This document shows positions 5,195-6,608 of a stretch of 6,608 nucleotides of DNA, in pieces. Within the stretch, counting starts at the first letter, position 1. Every line of letters begins with the position of its first letter. The stretch lies in assembly GCA_002712125.1 (NCBI GenBank), contig PASL01000017.1:30201-36808 (forward strand), in the 5' to 3' direction. The stretch comes from Chloroflexota bacterium. GTDB lineage: Bacteria > Chloroflexota > Dehalococcoidia > Lucifugimonadales > Lucifugimonadaceae. The position numbers were made by a program, and so were the translations under genes. The notes under the pieces are model-generated. The model searched no databases. It saw nothing but the letters and a program-made list of their open reading frames with translations, and was not told the DNA's origin.

Positions 5195-5880
5195 TTTATT
5201 TCTCCAGTTACTTGAAAAAGAGATCTCTCTGCAATATTTTTTGATCGATCTGCTATTCTTTCTAGATTATGAGCAGCCCACATTAAATATGTAGCTTGTT
5301 CACCACCCTCGGCTGATTCAGACTTAATTGTATTTAACAATTCTTTTTGAACTTGCTTATGCATTAAATTAATTTCTTTATCCTTGGTCCTTAACTCATC
5401 AAGTATAGAGCTACATAATGAAAAATCTCTTAAGGTATAAGATTCTAAAGACCTTGATAACATGTTTACAGAACTTTCTGCCATTTTTGGTATAAGTACT
5501 AACTCATTTATCGGAACTAATTTTCCCATTGTCACGCTAATTTTGGCTATGCCTTCAGCATAGTCACCAATTCTTTCAAGTTCATCTACTATCTGTAGTG
5601 CAGAGACGATTCTTCTGAGGTCTGAGGCTAGTGGAGCTTCTTTTCTTATTAACTCCACACATAATACTTGTATCTGTGTTTCTAACTCATCAATATTATC
5701 ATCATCTTTTATAACTTCTTGAGATTGTTCGATATTTCTAGTTTTTAAGGAATTTATAGATTTGTTGATTGCTTGTATTACTAAGTCTCCTAAAAGCAAA
5801 ATATCTGATTGTAATTTGTTTAAACTTCCCTCAAAACCTTGACGAGCAACGTTTAAGTCATTGTTTTCATCCATACTCAT
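5191..5880 (-). CDS. phoU: Phosphate transport system regulatory protein PhoU
   Basis: This is a 229-residue all-helical cytoplasmic protein, the usual PhoU length. It has the two tandem three-helix PhoU repeats. The first (about 15-120) contains [12 protein letters not shown] and the metal-binding helix [18 protein letters not shown] (98-114). The second (about 130-225) has the equivalent [20 protein letters not shown] (203-222). PhoU damps phosphate uptake through the Pst transporter and, where present, signals phosphate sufficiency to a PhoR-type sensor kinase. Its start codon overlaps the pstB stop in ATGA (5880-5877), so translation is probably coupled; an in-frame ATG two codons downstream (5874) is possible but less likely. 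It is the last gene of the leftward pst operon and converges on the cysteine/HTH gene. Confidence 0.96.
   Translation of the reverse strand: MSMDENNDLNVARQGFEGSLNKLQSDILLLGDLVIQAINKSINSLKTRNIEQSQEVIKDDDNIDELETQIQVLCVELIRKEAPLASDLRRIVSALQIVDELERIGDYAEGIAKISVTMGKLVPINELVLIPKMAESSVNMLSRSLESYTLRDFSLCSSILDELRTKDKEINLMHKQVQKELLNTIKSESAEGGEQATYLMWAAHNLERIADRSKNIAERSLFQVTGEIN
5877..5880 (-). other. pstB/phoU ATGA start-stop overlap
   Basis: On the minus strand ATGA contains the phoU start ATG (5880-5878) and the pstB stop TGA (5879-5877), the standard arrangement for translational coupling in pst operons. Confidence 0.9.
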
Positions 5881-6608
5881 CCTATCCTTCCAGTTACATA
5901 TGCTTCTGTTCTATTATCCTTAGGATTTCCAAATACTTGTTCATTTGTACCATATTCTATAAGTCTTCCAATCCTTTCTTCTCCTGCAAGCATAAAAGCA
6001 GCATAATCAGAAATTCTAGTAGCCTGTTGCATGTTATGTGTGACAATAAGAATAGTAACTTCAGATGATAAATCTACTATCAAATCTTCTATAGATTGTG
6101 TTGATATTGGGTCAAGCGCTGAGGCTGGTTCATCCATGAGAACTACTTCAGGGTTAACTGCTAAGGCTCTAGCTATACATATTCTTTGTTGCTGTCCACC
6201 AGAAACACTTAATGCACTTTCATTAAGCCTATCTTTTACCTCATCCCAAACTGCTGCTCTTCTTAATGAGTTTTCAACTACTTCGTCAAGATTATCTGTT
6301 ATTCCATTAATTTTAGGTCCAAAGGCTATATTTTCATAGATACTTTTAGGGAAAGGATTTGGCCTTTGAAAAACCATACCTATCCTAAATCTTATTTCAG
6401 TTGGATCTATATTGTCAGAATAAATTTCATTTTGAAAAAACTTTACACTGCCTTTTACTTTAGCTTGAGGTATAAGGTCATTCATTCGATTGAAACATCT
6501 CAAAAGGGTGCTTTTCCCGCAACCAGAAGGCCCAATTAATGACACAATGCTATTTTTTGGTATCCCCATACTTACATTTTCAATTGCAATTGTTTCACCA
6601 TAAGTTAC
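5877..6608 (-). CDS. pstB: Phosphate ABC transporter ATP-binding protein PstB, N-terminus cut by window edge
   Basis: The frame is open to the right edge, giving 243 visible residues; PstB is usually about 250-260, so only some 10-20 N-terminal residues are missing. The visible fragment begins [13 protein letters not shown], the normal beta-strand before the nucleotide site, so the ATG at 6569 is internal and not the true start. In fragment numbering: Walker [10 protein letters not shown] (26-34), Q-loop [20 protein letters not shown] (PstB-specific; Gln81), ABC signature SVSGGQQQR (134-142), Walker [14 protein letters not shown] (155-167), and switch His191 in THNMQQA. It energises phosphate import with PstC and PstA at the inner face of the membrane. 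Those genes, with pstS, are expected further right (upstream on the minus strand) but are not in view. It overlaps phoU by 4 bp. Confidence 0.97.
   Translation of the reverse strand, partial: VTYGETIAIENVSMGIPKNSIVSLIGPSGCGKSTLLRCFNRMNDLIPQAKVKGSVKFFQNEIYSDNIDPTEIRFRIGMVFQRPNPFPKSIYENIAFGPKINGITDNLDEVVENSLRRAAVWDEVKDRLNESALSVSGGQQQRICIARALAVNPEVVLMDEPASALDPISTQSIEDLIVDLSSEVTILIVTHNMQQATRISDYAAFMLAGEERIGRLIEYGTNEQVFGNPKDNRTEAYVTGRIG

Noticed and set aside
5769..6068. 99-codon open frame on the plus strand
   Set aside because: It lies antisense across the phoU/pstB junction, where the minus-strand frames encode clear PhoU and PstB motifs. Its translation is Ser/Cys/Phe-rich with no recognisable domain.
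6031..6339. 102-codon open frame on the plus strand
   Set aside because: It is entirely antisense to the ABC signature and Walker B region of pstB, with low-complexity Ser/Thr/Leu composition and no promoter or ribosome site.
6567..6569. ATG at 6569 as the start of PstB
   Set aside because: The frame continues upstream to the window edge with [13 protein letters not shown], which is conserved PstB sequence, so this Met is internal.

Overview
This is a gene-dense, AT-rich bacterial window. It holds seven genes wholly or mostly inside it plus one cut by the right edge (eight in total), with no RNA genes, mobile elements or CRISPR. The longest non-coding stretch is the ~140 bp at 4688-4828. The lineage is uncertain. 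The high AT content, short gaps, overlapping stop codons and metabolic oxidoreductases suggest a streamlined, probably aquatic bacterium. The small four-cysteine HTH protein at 4829-5194 resembles, from memory, a family common in Chloroflexota (a SAR202-like lineage would fit). That assignment is inference and would need a homology search.

Left part (1-3641): a ROK-family sugar kinase gene runs leftward off the window. A small gene for a probable winged-helix protein with a very basic tail runs divergently from it across 63 bp. Next comes a tight two-gene unit: a ketopantoate-reductase-like (ApbA/PanE) dehydrogenase followed 8 bp later by a Gfo/Idh/MocA-family oxidoreductase. Together they look like a carbohydrate or hydroxy/keto-acid module, but no substrate can be read from the sequence.

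Middle (3638-4828): a medium-chain, class-III-like alcohol dehydrogenase gene converges on the Gfo/Idh/MocA gene, and the two stop codons share one CTAG. It keeps the catalytic-zinc ligands but lacks the four structural-zinc cysteines. Its upstream region is shared with the divergent small HTH gene.

Right part (4791-6608): the small HTH gene has the best promoter in the window (TTGAAA, 18 bp, TATAAT). A perfect inverted repeat, TAGAAC-N4-GTTCTA, lies between the two promoter boxes. This matches the core of the Gram-positive-type LexA/SOS box, and the ATG lies only 8 nt after the -10, so the mRNA is probably leaderless. The gene converges, again with a 4-bp stop overlap, on phoU, the last gene of a leftward pst phosphate-transport operon. 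The pstB gene overlaps phoU by ATGA and continues past the right edge.

The most notable signal is the small cysteine/HTH gene with its LexA-like operator and leaderless promoter. Second are the repeated leaderless and convergent-stop-overlap architectures, which point to genome compaction.
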